DNA of 41,610 bases. Source: an uncultured Treponema sp. Its GTDB lineage: Bacteria > Spirochaetota > Spirochaetia > Treponematales > Treponemataceae. Location of the stretch: the NCBI RefSeq assembly GCF_938029485.1, contig NZ_CALHGC010000149.1, positions 1 through 41,610 on the forward strand. The letters are read 5' to 3'. Each line of letters starts with the position of its first letter. Positions within the stretch are counted from its first letter, which is position 1. The translations under genes were made by a program, and so were the position numbers. The notes beneath the pieces were generated by a model, which made no database searches, had not been told where the DNA came from, and saw only the letters and a list, made by a program, of their open reading frames with translations. This document shows positions 41,527 to 41,610 of the stretch, piece by piece.

Positions 41527-41610
41527 ATTTCTATCTGCAGAATAGAAAAAATGATTTTCGATGCAGCTCTTATTTAAATTTCGATATTTTTGTTCGTCTG
41601 TGTATTTCTG
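41527..41610. other. Upstream region of the four-repeat gene, window end
   Basis: This AT-rich stretch has a weak purine-rich site before the ATG at 41526 and no clear -10 or -35. Nothing else can be supported before the window ends. Confidence 0.3.

Overview
The window looks like chromosomal DNA of a host-associated spirochaete, most likely a Treponema. The indications are two large membrane chemotaxis receptors, a Bat-type von Willebrand operon downstream of pgsA, lipoproteins with spirochaete-like lipoboxes, moderate GC, and a local gene style in which many operons begin directly at the predicted transcription start. The genus is an inference. No rRNA, tRNA, CRISPR array or complete insertion sequence was seen.

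Layout. 1-1.5 kb: a ClbS/DfsB-like protein behind a WYL regulator. 1.7-6.7 kb: a defence island. It holds an MmeI-like restriction-modification gene cut in two by a 138-nt block of four consecutive hairpins, an AT-rich reverse transcriptase of the defence (UG/DRT) kind 11 nt downstream, and a decayed yoeB toxin with two small opposing ORFs. 6.8-10.1 kb: an ABC exporter, a small membrane protein and an FKBP lipoprotein. 10.2-15.3 kb: a 142-bp palindrome, then pgsA and a Bat operon (two VWA proteins, a TPR lipoprotein, and BatD with a C-terminal SH3-like domain). 15.3-23.4 kb: a nine-gene, tightly overlapping operon on the minus strand (methyltransferase, chain-length factor, acyltransferase, two acyl carrier proteins, AMP-ligase fused to a hotdog dehydratase, glycosyltransferase, LpxL-like acyltransferase, MATE transporter). 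Its gene order resembles an aryl-polyene (APE) cluster, but it has no ketosynthase, ketoreductase, separate dehydratase or thioesterase. 23.5-33.2 kb: mostly housekeeping genes (flavodoxin-like protein, DnaJ-domain protein, map, rhodanese lipoprotein, Rsm22-like methyltransferase, phosphomannomutase, dCache chemoreceptor, M23 peptidase). 33.3-36.0 kb: a second restriction-modification module, made of a DUF262/HNH protein, an EcoRI-type adenine methyltransferase carrying a CGGAG pentanucleotide tract in its coding region, and a spare alternative C-terminal cassette behind it. 36.2-41.5 kb: a 2H phosphoesterase, a second chemoreceptor, and a 932-residue protein built from four degenerate repeats that I do not recognise.

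The strongest leads are (1) the abridged APE-like cluster with an orphan chain-length factor and a ligase-dehydratase fusion; (2) the methyltransferase that appears able to vary both by frame (repeat tract) and by swapping its C-terminal cassette; (3) the four-hairpin element splitting the MmeI-like gene next to the reverse transcriptase; and (4) the recurring promoter pattern that predicts leaderless mRNAs for about half of the operon-leading genes.
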